A stretch of DNA of 64,000 nucleotides from Alphaproteobacteria bacterium (lineage in GTDB: Bacteria; Pseudomonadota; Alphaproteobacteria; Thalassobaculales; Thalassobaculaceae). Of this stretch, positions 26,348 through 35,729 are shown piece after piece. The translations under genes were made by a program, and so were the position numbers. Position 1 is the first letter of the stretch. Each line of letters opens with the position of its first letter. The stretch lies in contig JANSYS010000017.1 in NCBI GenBank assembly GCA_024742275.1, forward strand, positions 35,870 through 99,869, in the 5' to 3' direction. The notes below the pieces were generated by a model that saw only the letters and a list, made by a program, of their open reading frames with translations, ran no database searches and was not told the origin of the DNA.

Positions 26348-27193
26348 ATGAAGATCGAAGCGAAGGACATCGTCGACGGGATCAAGGCGGAGGTCTCGGC
26401 CGCCGTCGAAGCGTACAAGGCCGGCGATGTCGAACCGAAGATCAGAGTCATCGTTGCCACCGATGACGCGGCCGTTTTGTCCTACGTCCGCTCGAAAGTG
26501 AAGCAGGCCGGGACTCTCGGCATCGCCATGGAGGTGGTGGAGTTCGGCCCTGAGCGCGATCAGGCGGCGTTCGAGGATCTGATCCGCCAATCGAACGCGG
26601 ATTCCGCTATTCATGGCGTCATGATCGAATTGCCCGTGCGCGACGGCTTGGACCACGACCGGGTGCTGTCGATCTTGGATCCCAAGAAGGATGTCGACGG
26701 GCTGACCACCCTTAACCAGGGCTTGATCCAGCAGGGCCGCGAAGAAGAGGCGATCTGCCCGGCGACGCCGCAGGCGTGCATCCGTCTGGCCGAGACCGTC
26801 GGTGCGCTGGTCGGCGAGCGGGTCGCGGTGGTCGGACGCGGTCCGACCGTGGGTAGGCCGCTGGCGGCGATGCTGATCAATCGCAGCGCCACCGTCACGG
26901 TCGCCCACAGCCGAACGAAGGATCTTGCGGCGACGATCGCGCCTTGCCGTTTCGTTTTCGCCGCGACCGGCCGGCCGGGATTGTTGAATGCGGAGAATGT
27001 TTCTGCCGGACACGTGATCCTGGACGCCGGGATCGCCTATGAGGACGACAAGTTGGTCGGCGACTTCGACGCCGAAGCAGCCGATGCGGTCGCCGCGTAC
27101 ACCCCCGTACCGGGTGGCGTTGGCCGGGTGACCTCCGCACTCATTTTTGCCAACCTTTTGAAATGCATGACGCTGCAGGGACATACCCGATGA
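26348..27193 (+). CDS. folD: Bifunctional methylenetetrahydrofolate dehydrogenase/cyclohydrolase
   Basis: FolD oxidises 5,10-methylene-THF to 5,10-methenyl-THF with NADP and then hydrolyses it to 10-formyl-THF in the cytoplasm. The 281-residue length is standard. The catalytic pair Tyr46 and Lys50 lies in SYVRSKVKQ, the substrate loop near Asp-rich KKDVDGLT, the nucleotide-binding motif in VVGRGPTVGRPLA, and the signature PVPGGVGRVTSA near the end. Its stop overlaps the next start in ATGA, so the cyclodeaminase-type protein is made from the same message. A second folD copy elsewhere in the genome is possible, since this one sits in a catabolic block. Confidence 0.93.
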   Translation: MKIEAKDIVDGIKAEVSAAVEAYKAGDVEPKIRVIVATDDAAVLSYVRSKVKQAGTLGIAMEVVEFGPERDQAAFEDLIRQSNADSAIHGVMIELPVRDGLDHDRVLSILDPKKDVDGLTTLNQGLIQQGREEEAICPATPQACIRLAETVGALVGERVAVVGRGPTVGRPLAAMLINRSATVTVAHSRTKDLAATIAPCRFVFAATGRPGLLNAENVSAGHVILDAGIAYEDDKLVGDFDAEAADAVAAYTPVPGGVGRVTSALIFANLLKCMTLQGHTR

Positions 27194-27795
27194 GCGACGC
27201 GACCTTCGAGCAGTCCATCGGCGATTTTCTCGACGCCATCGCCAGTGACGCGCCCGTGCCGGGGGGCGGATCGGTCAGCGCCTATACCGCCGCTGCCGGC
27301 ATGGGCCTGGTGGTCATGGCCCTTGAAGTTTCGGTCAAGAAGGCCGACGACGCTGCGCCCTTTGCCGATTTCATCGCCCGGGGCCGCACGGTGATCGCCG
27401 AGTTGAAGACCGGCCTGGTGGCGGATATCGAGTGCTTCTCGACGTACATGGCGACGTTGAAGCTGCCCAAGGGCACAGACGAGGAGGTCGCCAAGCGCAA
27501 GGCGGCGATGGGCGCGGCGGCGTTGACCTCGACCGCCGTGCCGGTGGCTGCGGCGGCCCATTGCGTTGAAGGGCTGCGGATTGCGGTTGCGGCCCGGGCG
27601 ATCTGCCGGCCGACGATCATGAGCGATGTCTATGCCGGCGCGAACCTGCTTGAAGCGTCCTGTCGGTCGATTCTACTGAACGTCGACGCGAATCTCGGGT
27701 CGATCCCATCGCAGGCCGATCGAGACCGCTACGCCGAGGCGAAGGCGGAACTGCTGCGGGAGGCTGAAATCCTTCTGGTCCAGGCGACAGATTGA
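27190..27795 (+). CDS. Cyclodeaminase/cyclohydrolase family protein (FTCD-like)
   Basis: A 201-residue helical protein of the formiminotransferase-cyclodeaminase C-domain family, which also includes the methenyl-THF cyclohydrolase FchA. The signature VPGGGSVSAYTAA near residue 20 is well kept. It overlaps folD by four bases (ATGA), which couples translation. Together they can channel C1 units released from formimino groups or formed in ring breakdown. No glutamate formiminotransferase is adjacent, so cyclohydrolase rather than histidine-pathway cyclodeaminase activity is the likelier role. This is inference. Confidence 0.85.
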   Translation: MSDATFEQSIGDFLDAIASDAPVPGGGSVSAYTAAAGMGLVVMALEVSVKKADDAAPFADFIARGRTVIAELKTGLVADIECFSTYMATLKLPKGTDEEVAKRKAAMGAAALTSTAVPVAAAAHCVEGLRIAVAARAICRPTIMSDVYAGANLLEASCRSILLNVDANLGSIPSQADRDRYAEAKAELLREAEILLVQATD

Positions 27796-27898
27796 CCCTT
27801 CAACGGTCTTGTCGTGCCGCGACCCGGCCCCTGTGCGGACGGAGAGTCCCGTGCTTAACTTCCGTCAATGATCCACTGACACATTCGGGAGCACACAG

Positions 27899-29359
27899 GT
27901 GAGCGAGTACGACGTCATCATCAAAGGCGGCACGGTGGTCAACGCGGGCGACACGCAGAAGGCCGATGTGGGGGTGAAGGACGGCCGTATCGTCGCCCTT
28001 GCCGAGAATCTGACGGGATCCGCCGCCCGTACCATCGATGCCGGCGGTCGCTATGTTATGCCCGGTGGTGTCGACAGCCATTGCCACATTCAGCAACCTT
28101 CCTCGGGCGGCGGCCAGAACGCCGAGACTTGGGAGAGCGGGACGCGCTCCGCCGCTTGCGGCGGCACAACCACGGTCATCGCCTTCGCTGCCCAGGAGAA
28201 GGGCAAGGGCGTCAAGCACATGGTCGCCGACTACCACGAGAAGGCGAAGCAGGCCTGCATCGACTACAGCTTCCACATCATCCTCAACGACCCGTCCGAC
28301 GGGGTGATGGAGAACGAGATCCCGGAGCTGATCGAGGCGGGCCACCGCTCGCTCAAGCTGTTCATGACCTACCCGAAGAACCGGGTGGACGATAAGCAGA
28401 TCCTGAAGATCTTCGAGACCGCGCGGAAGCATCAGGCGCTGGTGTGCGTCCATGCCGAGAACCACGACGCGATCATGTACATGACCGAAAAGCTGGTCGG
28501 GAACGGTTTCGGCAATACCAAGTACCACGCGTGGTGCAAACCGCCGCTGGTCGAGCGCGAGGCGTGCCAGCGCGTGATCATGCTGTCCGAGCTGATGGAC
28601 CTGCCGATCCAGATCTTCCACGTCACCTGCGAGGAGGCGGCCGAGGAGATCCGGCGGGCCCAGGCGCGCGGCGTGAAGGTCTTCGCCGAGACCTGCCCCC
28701 AGTATTTCGTCCTGACCGCCGAAGACCTGGACGGCGACCAGCGCCAGGGTGCGCGGGTGCTTTGCTCTCCCGCGCCGCGCTCGGTGGCGGACCAGCAGGC
28801 GCTGTGGAACCACGTCCGAATTGGCACCATCGGAAACGTCACCTCGGACCATGCGCCGTACAACATCGACGCGCCGGACGGTAAGTTCTGGGCCGGTGAC
28901 AACGCGCCGTTCAGTCAGATCGCCAATGGCGTTCCGGGCCTGGAGACGCGCATGCCGATCACCTTCTCGGAAGGTGTTGCGAAGGGCCGGATCGACCTCC
29001 AGACCTTCGTCGCATTGACCTCGACCAACGCGGCCAAGCTGTTCGGCCTGTATCCGCAGAAGGGCCGCATCGGCATCGGCGCGGACGCGGATATCGTCAT
29101 CTGGGACGCCGAGAAGAAGGTGACCGTCACCCAGGACATGCTGCACCACGAGACCGACTACACGCCCTACGAGGGCATGGACGTGACCGGCTGGCCGGCT
29201 GTGACCCTGTCCCGCGGCAAGGTGGTCTGGGACAACGGCGAGGTCGGCTGCGAGGCCGGCTGGGGCAAGTTCCTCGCCCGCGCGCCCTACGACTACATCA
29301 AGCCGTCGGGCAAGTTCCCGACCCCGTTCAACCCGATCACCGGCACGATCGAGGGCTGA
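27899..29359 (+). CDS. hydA: Dihydropyrimidinase (D-hydantoinase)
   Basis: A 486-residue cytoplasmic metal-dependent cyclic-amide hydrolase that opens dihydrouracil, dihydrothymine or 5-substituted hydantoins to the N-carbamoyl product. The HxH ligands are His61 and His63 in DSHCHIQQP, and the carboxylated lysine is Lys153 in SLKLFMTYP. Later histidines are in IFHVTCEEA and the active-site aspartate is in TSDHAPYN. The start is a GTG at 27899. The downstream N-carbamoyl-D-amino-acid hydrolase would use its product, so hydantoin cleavage is favoured over pyrimidine breakdown, though both are possible. Confidence 0.93.
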   Translation: MSEYDVIIKGGTVVNAGDTQKADVGVKDGRIVALAENLTGSAARTIDAGGRYVMPGGVDSHCHIQQPSSGGGQNAETWESGTRSAACGGTTTVIAFAAQEKGKGVKHMVADYHEKAKQACIDYSFHIILNDPSDGVMENEIPELIEAGHRSLKLFMTYPKNRVDDKQILKIFETARKHQALVCVHAENHDAIMYMTEKLVGNGFGNTKYHAWCKPPLVEREACQRVIMLSELMDLPIQIFHVTCEEAAEEIRRAQARGVKVFAETCPQYFVLTAEDLDGDQRQGARVLCSPAPRSVADQQALWNHVRIGTIGNVTSDHAPYNIDAPDGKFWAGDNAPFSQIANGVPGLETRMPITFSEGVAKGRIDLQTFVALTSTNAAKLFGLYPQKGRIGIGADADIVIWDAEKKVTVTQDMLHHETDYTPYEGMDVTGWPAVTLSRGKVVWDNGEVGCEAGWGKFLARAPYDYIKPSGKFPTPFNPITGTIEG

Positions 29360-29361
29360 GC

Positions 29362-30510
29362 GTGGACGCCGCGTCCTACCGGCTGTCGGAGACCCTGGCG
29401 AAGCGGGCCATGCGCTCGCTTCGCCAGACCGGCATTCATGCGCCGGAGTATTTCGAGACGACCGGCTTCCTGACCCGCGTGGACTCGATGGAGGATCTGA
29501 TCGTCCTCCTCGACGTCATGCACAACAACCGCTTCGACGACTTCGTCGCTGAATTGGGCGGCCTAACCGACGCCGACATGGCGACGCTGCTCGACGCCTT
29601 CGCCGACTACGCCCGCTTCTTCCTGACCCAGTTCCCCTCGTCGGAGATTCCGATTCCGCTGTCGGGCATGTTGTCGCAATACGCGATCGCCCAGAAACTG
29701 AAAGGCATTCCCGACCGCAAGACGGTGCTCGAGATCGGCCCCGGCAGCGGCCTGTTGTCCTTCTTCCTCGCCAAGGATCCGGCGATCGACCGCTACGACC
29801 ACGTTGAGGCGACGGAGAGCTTCTATCTGCTCCAGAGCCTCGTGAACCGCCACGTCTACGGCCATCGTTTCATCGACCACGCCCAGCTCGATACGAGAGC
29901 GGCCGGTCTGGGCGGCATCGATTTCGAGACGATGCGAGAGAAGCAGAAGGAGATCCTGCCGAACTACGAGGCGCCGTCGTCCCTTACCGTCGAGCGCACA
30001 CCACGCTCGGAACATTTTCCCTGGTGGCGCCTGGAGGACGTGGCCGCGCGCCGCTATGACGTGGTGACCTCGAACGCCAACCTGACGGAGTTCAACGAGA
30101 CGGCGCTGCGCTACTACGCCAGCCTCTTCGCCACGGTGCTTAAGCCGACAGGGGTGTTCCTGGCCCAATGCCCGGGTGGGGGTAGAACCAGTGGCGACAC
30201 GGCGTTGAAGGCGCTGATGGATGTGGGCCTGCGCCCGCTGTCGATCGTCGCCCGCTACATCGGCCGCAATCCGAAACACCCAGCGGCTCTGCCCGAAGGC
30301 AAGCAGATGACGACGGCGAACCTCGTCTTCCTGCCGCCTGGACACCCGGCCTACGAGCGTACGGCTCAACCGGGAGCGAGCCTGCCCATTATCGACGTCT
30401 CAGACCCGCTGAGCCGATCGATCCTCGGTTTCGACTGGGAGAAGGGACCGATCCGGAGCCGCGACGAGGTGCTGTCGGCCATCGGCGAGCGGCTTGCCGC
30501 TGTCGCCTGA
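29362..30510 (+). CDS. SAM-dependent methyltransferase-like protein
   Basis: A 382-residue protein with a central Rossmann-type motif I, VLEIGPGSGLLSFF (near residue 125), which is the S-adenosylmethionine loop of class I methyltransferases. An N-terminal helical region of about 115 residues precedes it and a C-terminal 130-residue extension follows. It starts with GTG two bases after the dihydropyrimidinase stop, so it is cotranscribed and probably translationally coupled. Its substrate is unknown and its place between the two hydantoin enzymes is unexpected. It has no signal peptide or membrane helix. Confidence 0.75.
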   Translation: MDAASYRLSETLAKRAMRSLRQTGIHAPEYFETTGFLTRVDSMEDLIVLLDVMHNNRFDDFVAELGGLTDADMATLLDAFADYARFFLTQFPSSEIPIPLSGMLSQYAIAQKLKGIPDRKTVLEIGPGSGLLSFFLAKDPAIDRYDHVEATESFYLLQSLVNRHVYGHRFIDHAQLDTRAAGLGGIDFETMREKQKEILPNYEAPSSLTVERTPRSEHFPWWRLEDVAARRYDVVTSNANLTEFNETALRYYASLFATVLKPTGVFLAQCPGGGRTSGDTALKALMDVGLRPLSIVARYIGRNPKHPAALPEGKQMTTANLVFLPPGHPAYERTAQPGASLPIIDVSDPLSRSILGFDWEKGPIRSRDEVLSAIGERLAAVA

Positions 30511-30609
30511 CGACCGCTTCGCGCGGTGCGGAAGGGTTCTTCACGTCGCCCGGCGGTCCCCTTAGACTACGCCTCTATCTTCCAACCATCTTTCGAGGAC
30601 TCACCCGCA

Positions 30610-31557
30610 ATGAGCCGGATCATCAACATTGCCGCCGCCCAAATGGGCCCGATCGCCCCCGACGAAAGCCGGGTGAGTGCGGTGAACCGGATGCTCGACC
30701 TGCTGAAGCAGGCGAAGGAGCGGGGCGTAAACCTCGTGGTCTTCCCCGAACTGGCGCTGACCACCTTCTTCCCGCGTTACTACGAGGAGGACGTCTCGAA
30801 GATGGACATGCACTACGAGCGCGGCGAGATGCCGACGCCGGAGTGCAAGCCGCTATTCGACAAGGCGAAGGAATACGGCATCGGCTTTTATCTCGGCTAT
30901 GCCGAGTTGACCGAGGACGGCCACCGCTACAACACGGCGATCCTGGTGGACGACACCGGCAAGATCGTCGGCAAGTACCGCAAGGTCCATCTGCCGGGCC
31001 ATGCCGAGCACGAGCCGCAGCGGCCGTGGCAGCATCTTGAGAAGCGCTACTTCGAGCCCGGCGATCTCGGCTTCCCGGCCTGGCGCACCATGGGCGGCAT
31101 CATGGGCATGGCGATCTGTAACGACCGCCGGTGGCCGGAGACCTACCGGGTGATGTCCCTGAAGGGCGCCGAGGTGATCATGCTCGGCTACAACACCCCG
31201 GACGTGAACACCTCCGCGCCGGAGCCGAACCATTTGCGCATGTTCCACAACCACCTGGTCATGCAGGCGAGCGCCTACCAGAACTCCTGCTTCGTCATCG
31301 GCACCGCCAAGGCGGGAATCGAGGACGGCTGCATGCTGATCGGCGGCTCCTGCATCGTTCAGCCGTCGGGCGAGATGGTGGCCCTGGCCTCGTCCCTCGG
31401 CGACGAACTGATCACCTATGCCTGCGACCTCGACCTCGCGAAGATGGGCAAGGAGACGGTGTTCAACTACGCCAAGCACCGCCGCATCGAGCATTACGGC
31501 ATCATCACCGAGCAGACCGGCGTCATCGAGCCGCCGATGGACGAAGCGGCGGAGTAG
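30610..31557 (+). CDS. N-carbamoyl-D-amino-acid hydrolase
   Basis: A 315-residue nitrilase-superfamily enzyme that removes the carbamoyl group from N-carbamoyl-D-amino acids, giving the amino acid, carbon dioxide and ammonia. The Glu-Lys-Cys triad is Glu47 (VFPELALT), Lys125 (GKYRKVHLPG) and Cys170 (AICNDRRWPE). CNDRRWPE is the form found in known D-carbamoylases. I chose the ATG at 30610; the extra 28 upstream codons lack nitrilase character. It completes the hydantoinase-carbamoylase pathway with the gene at 27899. A beta-ureidopropionase role is the alternative. Confidence 0.9.
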   Translation: MSRIINIAAAQMGPIAPDESRVSAVNRMLDLLKQAKERGVNLVVFPELALTTFFPRYYEEDVSKMDMHYERGEMPTPECKPLFDKAKEYGIGFYLGYAELTEDGHRYNTAILVDDTGKIVGKYRKVHLPGHAEHEPQRPWQHLEKRYFEPGDLGFPAWRTMGGIMGMAICNDRRWPETYRVMSLKGAEVIMLGYNTPDVNTSAPEPNHLRMFHNHLVMQASAYQNSCFVIGTAKAGIEDGCMLIGGSCIVQPSGEMVALASSLGDELITYACDLDLAKMGKETVFNYAKHRRIEHYGIITEQTGVIEPPMDEAAE

Positions 31558-31629
31558 TCGTCCCGTCTCCATGGCGAGGATAAACGGGGCGCGCTCCTAT
31601 CGGGCCCGCCCTTCTTCTTTCGGCGACCG

Positions 31630-32931
31630 TTAGGCCGCCAGGCCCTTCACCGCTTGGCTCGCCACCTTGAGCGGGCGGCGGGTGGCGAGCAGCAGCCTAG
31701 CCTCCTCCGCCTTGCCCTGTTTCAGCAGCGCGTTCAGCAGGGCGTACTCCACCAGGTCGCGCTGGGCGCGGCTGCCGCCGATGCGCTCGTGGCTCGACAT
31801 GGTGCGGGCGAAATGCCGCTCGGCCTCGGCCCAGGTGCCGGCCGCCAGGGCGGCGAACCCCTCGGCGAGCTCGCGCACCAGGTCGGCGGCGGGGCCCTTG
31901 GCGTCGGAGACGATCCGGGCGACCGCCTCGCCATTGCCCGCCATGGCGTGGGCCAGGGCCGCGTGAACATCGGCGAAGGCGATGGCCGGATTGGCGAATT
32001 TGGCGGCCGCGTAGTCGCTCACCGCCTTCCAGCGCGCCGCCGGTACCTCGACACCCGCCAGGTCGGCGCGGTAGAGCAGGGCGGCGGCGTCGGTGAGCAC
32101 GTTGACCGGCGGACCCCACGCGCCCGCTCCGCTCTCGGTTCCGGTCTCGGGAGCCACGTCGGCGTCGTAGACCCGCCACATTGTCTCCACGTCGCCCCGT
32201 TCCAGCGCCCAGAGCGCGATGTGCCAGGAGATGTGGCAGTGGAGCTGGCCGGCCTTGTCGTAGTCCCGCGCCCAGTCGGTGATGTAGCCGTATCCGGCCT
32301 CGGTCTCGCCCGCCTCGTAGTAGACGTGGGAGCGGATATGGGCACCGTGCGCGTTCTCCGGGTTCAGCGCCATCGACCGTTCTATCGTGTCCGTCGCCGG
32401 GCCGGTCTGTCCGGCCTCCACCTGGGAGAAGGCGTGCTGGCACAGAAACCACCAGTCCTCGCCGTAGTGCGGCGCAAGGGCCGCGGTGAAGGCGAGTTGC
32501 TCGGCCTCGCGCCCGGGTTGGCCGCTGAACCCGATCAGCCCGAAGACGCCGGTGCAGGTCTGAGCGACCAGTGCGTCACGCGGGTGATCCAACAGGTGTG
32601 CGCGGATCGCCTTGTACGCCGCCGGTCCCTGACCCGACACCAGCAGGCCGAGGGCGTTGAGATGCGCCGCCTCGCGCTCCGTCACACCGGCTGTCAATTC
32701 CTTTGCCTTGGCGGCGGGCCCGGCCACGTCGCGGCCCTGGCCCATCGCCTGTCGAATGCGGGCCAGACCAATCTGGCCGAGAGCAAAGTCCGGATCTGCG
32801 GCGACGGCGGCCTCGAGCGCGTCCTCGGCACTCGCCTGGGCGGCCAGGAAACGGTCGATGCCGGCGACATAGGCATCGCGGGCCGTGGTCGACTCGGTCG
32901 ACAGGGTGTTGCCGTATCGATCTTGCAGCAT
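31630..32931 (-). CDS. Tetratricopeptide-repeat protein, TTC38 family
   Basis: A 433-residue soluble all-helical protein that resembles the TTC38 family (bacterial homologues of the eukaryotic tetratricopeptide repeat protein 38). Helical pairs include DALEAAVAADPDFALGQIG near residue 40, HAFSQVEAGQTGPATDTIE near 180 and ISWHIALWALERGDVE near 237. I chose the ATG at 32931 because a CGAGG site lies about eight bases upstream and TTC38-type proteins start with LQDRYGN; an ATG at 32955 would add eight residues. The function of bacterial members is not established. It converges on the carbamoylase gene. Confidence 0.8.
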   Translation of the reverse strand: MLQDRYGNTLSTESTTARDAYVAGIDRFLAAQASAEDALEAAVAADPDFALGQIGLARIRQAMGQGRDVAGPAAKAKELTAGVTEREAAHLNALGLLVSGQGPAAYKAIRAHLLDHPRDALVAQTCTGVFGLIGFSGQPGREAEQLAFTAALAPHYGEDWWFLCQHAFSQVEAGQTGPATDTIERSMALNPENAHGAHIRSHVYYEAGETEAGYGYITDWARDYDKAGQLHCHISWHIALWALERGDVETMWRVYDADVAPETGTESGAGAWGPPVNVLTDAAALLYRADLAGVEVPAARWKAVSDYAAAKFANPAIAFADVHAALAHAMAGNGEAVARIVSDAKGPAADLVRELAEGFAALAAGTWAEAERHFARTMSSHERIGGSRAQRDLVEYALLNALLKQGKAEEARLLLATRRPLKVASQAVKGLAA

Positions 32932-33040
32932 GCGGAGCCTCGCCGAAAGGAGCATCGAGACATTGTCCCGGTAGCGTTCCCGGAGTTCAAACGGTTAGCG
33001 GCCGATCACCGTTTCTTGACCGTCACCGTCATAGCGACGG

Positions 33041-33796
33041 TCAGCGGCAGAGGCGGTAGCGCCCCAAGTCGAAATGGAAATGGTCGCGGTGGGCGGCGTT
33101 GTAGTCGGGACCGAGGACGACCTGGAAGATCTCGCAGGCTCCCCGGCGAATGTCTCGCAGGAACGCGCGTTCGGCGGCGCCTCCCGAACTCCAGTCCCTG
33201 AGGACGGAGACGCGGCGGCCGTCCTCCAGGCGGAAGCCGGATATGTCGATCGCGTTTGCGGCTGCATGTTCGCTTGGGCGTCCGGACGTGCCGCCGCCGA
33301 TCCTTCGACAGGAATAGGTGCCCATGTGGTCGATCCGAACCAGTCTGCTGCCGAGGTGTCTCATGGCCGCTGGGCCCGCGATATCGCGTTCCCAGAGATA
33401 GAGCGCCGCGGCCATCGGGCAGGTGAGATGTACCGGACCCGAATAGGGGACGGTTGAGCGCAGGATCTGCACCACGTTGCTGTATCCACAGAAGCTGCCG
33501 TTCCGACGGTCGGGAAGGGCCTGCACCCGCAGCGCCGAACCGTTCAGGGCGGCGGCGCACTGGGCGGGTGCTTCCTTCAACGCCACCAGTTGGCGCCATG
33601 TCCCGGGGCCGGCCGGGCGTTCCAGGTCGACAGACTGGATCGGTACCGCCTGTTCCCGCACCGGGTGCCGTTCAAGCGCTCCGCAGCCGGCGACGACGAG
33701 GGTCAGGAGGGCCAACAGGGGGCGCGCGACGAGTCTCGAGAGCGTGGAAGGCGTGCGCGGTTCGAGCCGTTTTCTTGCGCTGGCGATTGTCCCCAC
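33041..33796 (-). CDS. Extensin-like family lipoprotein
   Basis: A 251-residue protein with a basic N-terminus, a hydrophobic helix and lipobox VVAGC (Cys38), so it is probably an outer-membrane lipoprotein. The C-terminal 170 residues match the extensin-like C-terminal domain family, which is related to LAS-type peptidoglycan carboxypeptidases. The motifs are SEHAAANAIDISGFRL near residue 172 and DHFHFDLG at the end, with the histidine/aspartate ligands expected for a zinc site. A role in peptidoglycan or envelope remodelling is inferred from that relationship. It diverges from tlyA. Confidence 0.82.
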   Translation of the reverse strand: MGTIASARKRLEPRTPSTLSRLVARPLLALLTLVVAGCGALERHPVREQAVPIQSVDLERPAGPGTWRQLVALKEAPAQCAAALNGSALRVQALPDRRNGSFCGYSNVVQILRSTVPYSGPVHLTCPMAAALYLWERDIAGPAAMRHLGSRLVRIDHMGTYSCRRIGGGTSGRPSEHAAANAIDISGFRLEDGRRVSVLRDWSSGGAAERAFLRDIRRGACEIFQVVLGPDYNAAHRDHFHFDLGRYRLCR

Positions 33797-33924
33797 TCCT
33801 TGCCGGTCTCCGGTTCGGAGGATAAACGAAAGTGTCGCTTGTCGGCGGTAAATCTGGATGTCCGAGGCGGGATCTGTAAGGTGGCCGCAACGGAAGACTC
33901 ATAGGCGCCCGGGCGGCAGGTCTC

Positions 33925-34659
33925 ATGAAAAGACGTCTCGATCAGCTTCTCGTCGACCGCGGTCTCGTCGAGTCCCGCACCCGCGCGCAGGCACTCGTCA
34001 TGGCGGGCAAGGTCTTCTCCGGCGAACGCAAGATGGAGAAGGCCGGCCAGCAGGTCGCCGAGGACATCGCGCTCGAGGTGCGGGGCCAGGACCACCCTTG
34101 GGTCTCCCGCGGCGGGCTCAAGCTCGCCCATGCGCTCGAGCATTTCCGCTTTGATCCGTCCGGAGCGGTCGCCATCGATGTCGGCGCGTCGACCGGCGGG
34201 TTTACCGACGTGCTTCTGCAAGGCGGGGCGGCAAAGGTCTACGCGGTCGATGTGGGTCACGGGCAACTCGCATGGAAACTGCGCAACGACGAGCGGGTGG
34301 TGGTTCTGGAGAAGACCAACGCCCGCCATCTGACGACCGAACACGTACCGCAGGCGGTCGACTTGGTTGTGTGCGACGCCAGCTTCATTTCCCTCAAAAC
34401 GGTGCTGCCCGCGGCACTCGCCATGGTCAAACCGGGTGGACGCGTGCTGGCGCTGATCAAACCGCAGTTCGAGGCCGGCCGAGCGCAGGTGGGGAAGGGT
34501 GGCGTGGTCAGGGACCCAGACGTTCACGCGGCGGTCTGCGACGATGTCCGGACCTGGCTCGAGGGGCTCGGCGGATGGTCGATCGATGGCATCGTTCCGT
34601 CGCCGATCACCGGGCCCGAGGGGAATATCGAGTTCCTGATTTCGGCGCGGCGCCTATGA
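33925..34659 (+). CDS. tlyA: TlyA family 2'-O-methyltransferase
   Basis: A 244-residue protein with an N-terminal S4 RNA-binding domain (RLDQLLVDRGLVESRTRAQ, residues 3-21) and a C-terminal FtsJ-like methyltransferase fold. The latter has the SAM motif AIDVGASTGGFTDVLL and the conserved VCDASFISLKT. Characterised TlyA enzymes methylate ribose in 16S and 23S rRNA, giving capreomycin sensitivity in mycobacteria. In proteobacteria the family is often next to dxs, which is not seen here. A short gap separates it from the DUF2806-like gene on the same strand. Confidence 0.9.
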   Translation: MKRRLDQLLVDRGLVESRTRAQALVMAGKVFSGERKMEKAGQQVAEDIALEVRGQDHPWVSRGGLKLAHALEHFRFDPSGAVAIDVGASTGGFTDVLLQGGAAKVYAVDVGHGQLAWKLRNDERVVVLEKTNARHLTTEHVPQAVDLVVCDASFISLKTVLPAALAMVKPGGRVLALIKPQFEAGRAQVGKGGVVRDPDVHAAVCDDVRTWLEGLGGWSIDGIVPSPITGPEGNIEFLISARRL

Positions 34660-34710
34660 TACCCTCCTCGAGATCGGAAAAGTGACGATCCACAGGCGGG
34701 AGAGGCGACG

Positions 34711-35703
34711 ATGAGCACGGGCGGCGGAGACCAGCCTCCGGTCGGCACCCAGGCCGGCCCCAGCGCGCCCGAACTAGAAGCTCCCGTGCTCGGCCTCCCG
34801 AAGCCTTCGGAGCAGACCGCGGCAGCGCCTGCGCTGGCACGGCTCAACGACATGGTGGTCGCGGCACTCGGGTCCGCTCAGCGTGACTGGGTGCGCGGTC
34901 TGAAACTCGCTCGGGGCGATGTCGCGGGGAATGTCGACCTTGCCGACCGGGTCTCCGAGCGGCTCGAGCATGTCGAGGGACGGCGCCAACTCAACATCGA
35001 AGCGATCCTGCAACGGGCGTTGCGGATCTTGCCCGACGACATCGCTGACGGCGTGCCTGATCAGGACTGGGCGGCGGCCTTCTTCACCCATGCGGCGGAT
35101 ATCGCCGACCCGGAGTTCTGCCGCCTCTGGGCCCGGCTCCTGGTCCAGGAGGTGAGGCGGCCTGGGGCCGTGCCGCGCAACGCCCTGGCCCGGCTGCCCG
35201 CGCTATCGAAGAGCGGGCTAGCGCTGTTTCGACGGTTCGCAGCCTTCGCCGTCAACAACTTCGTCGTCCGCCTCGAACAGTCCTTCTTCGATGGCAAGGA
35301 CCTGACTGCGGACAATATCCTGCTGCTGGAGGAATACGGGCTTGTCCGGACCAACCGCGACCTGAACCGGGTATTTCAGAGTCAGCGCGAGGACCGGTTC
35401 TCCACCGTTCTGCTCTATGCGGATAAGGCGCTGCGAATCACCCACGACCAACCGGACAAGCAACTCGTCCTGTCCTGCTACCGGCTAACCGAATTCGGGA
35501 CGATCCTCAGCCGCGCACTGTTCGATGAAGGCGAGATACGGTCCGATACGGACTATATCGTCGAAGCGGTCCGTATGCTGCAGCGCCAGGGCTTCCACAC
35601 GTCCCAGGCCGATATCCTCGAACGCTCGGACGATCAGGTCGTATCCAAACACAGCACGTTCTGCGAGATCGTCGCGCTGGGATTCGGACGTGCGGGGGGC
35701 TGA
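34711..35703 (+). CDS. DUF2806-like protein
   Basis: A 330-residue soluble protein. It resembles the DUF2806/TIGR03899 family in the central segment where AILQRALRILPDDIADGV, then DPEFCRLWARLLVQEV (about residues 90-150), give a helical signature. The first 45 residues are low-complexity, rich in Pro, Gly and Ala. The C-terminal half is alpha/beta with a winged-helix-like pattern (ILLLEEYGLVRTN, then YRLTEFGTILSRAL). It starts 51 bases after tlyA. The function is not known and the family match is from memory of the pattern. Confidence 0.65.
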   Translation: MSTGGGDQPPVGTQAGPSAPELEAPVLGLPKPSEQTAAAPALARLNDMVVAALGSAQRDWVRGLKLARGDVAGNVDLADRVSERLEHVEGRRQLNIEAILQRALRILPDDIADGVPDQDWAAAFFTHAADIADPEFCRLWARLLVQEVRRPGAVPRNALARLPALSKSGLALFRRFAAFAVNNFVVRLEQSFFDGKDLTADNILLLEEYGLVRTNRDLNRVFQSQREDRFSTVLLYADKALRITHDQPDKQLVLSCYRLTEFGTILSRALFDEGEIRSDTDYIVEAVRMLQRQGFHTSQADILERSDDQVVSKHSTFCEIVALGFGRAGG

Positions 35704-35729
35704 CGGGTACGCGTTGGACGCGGCTGGCT

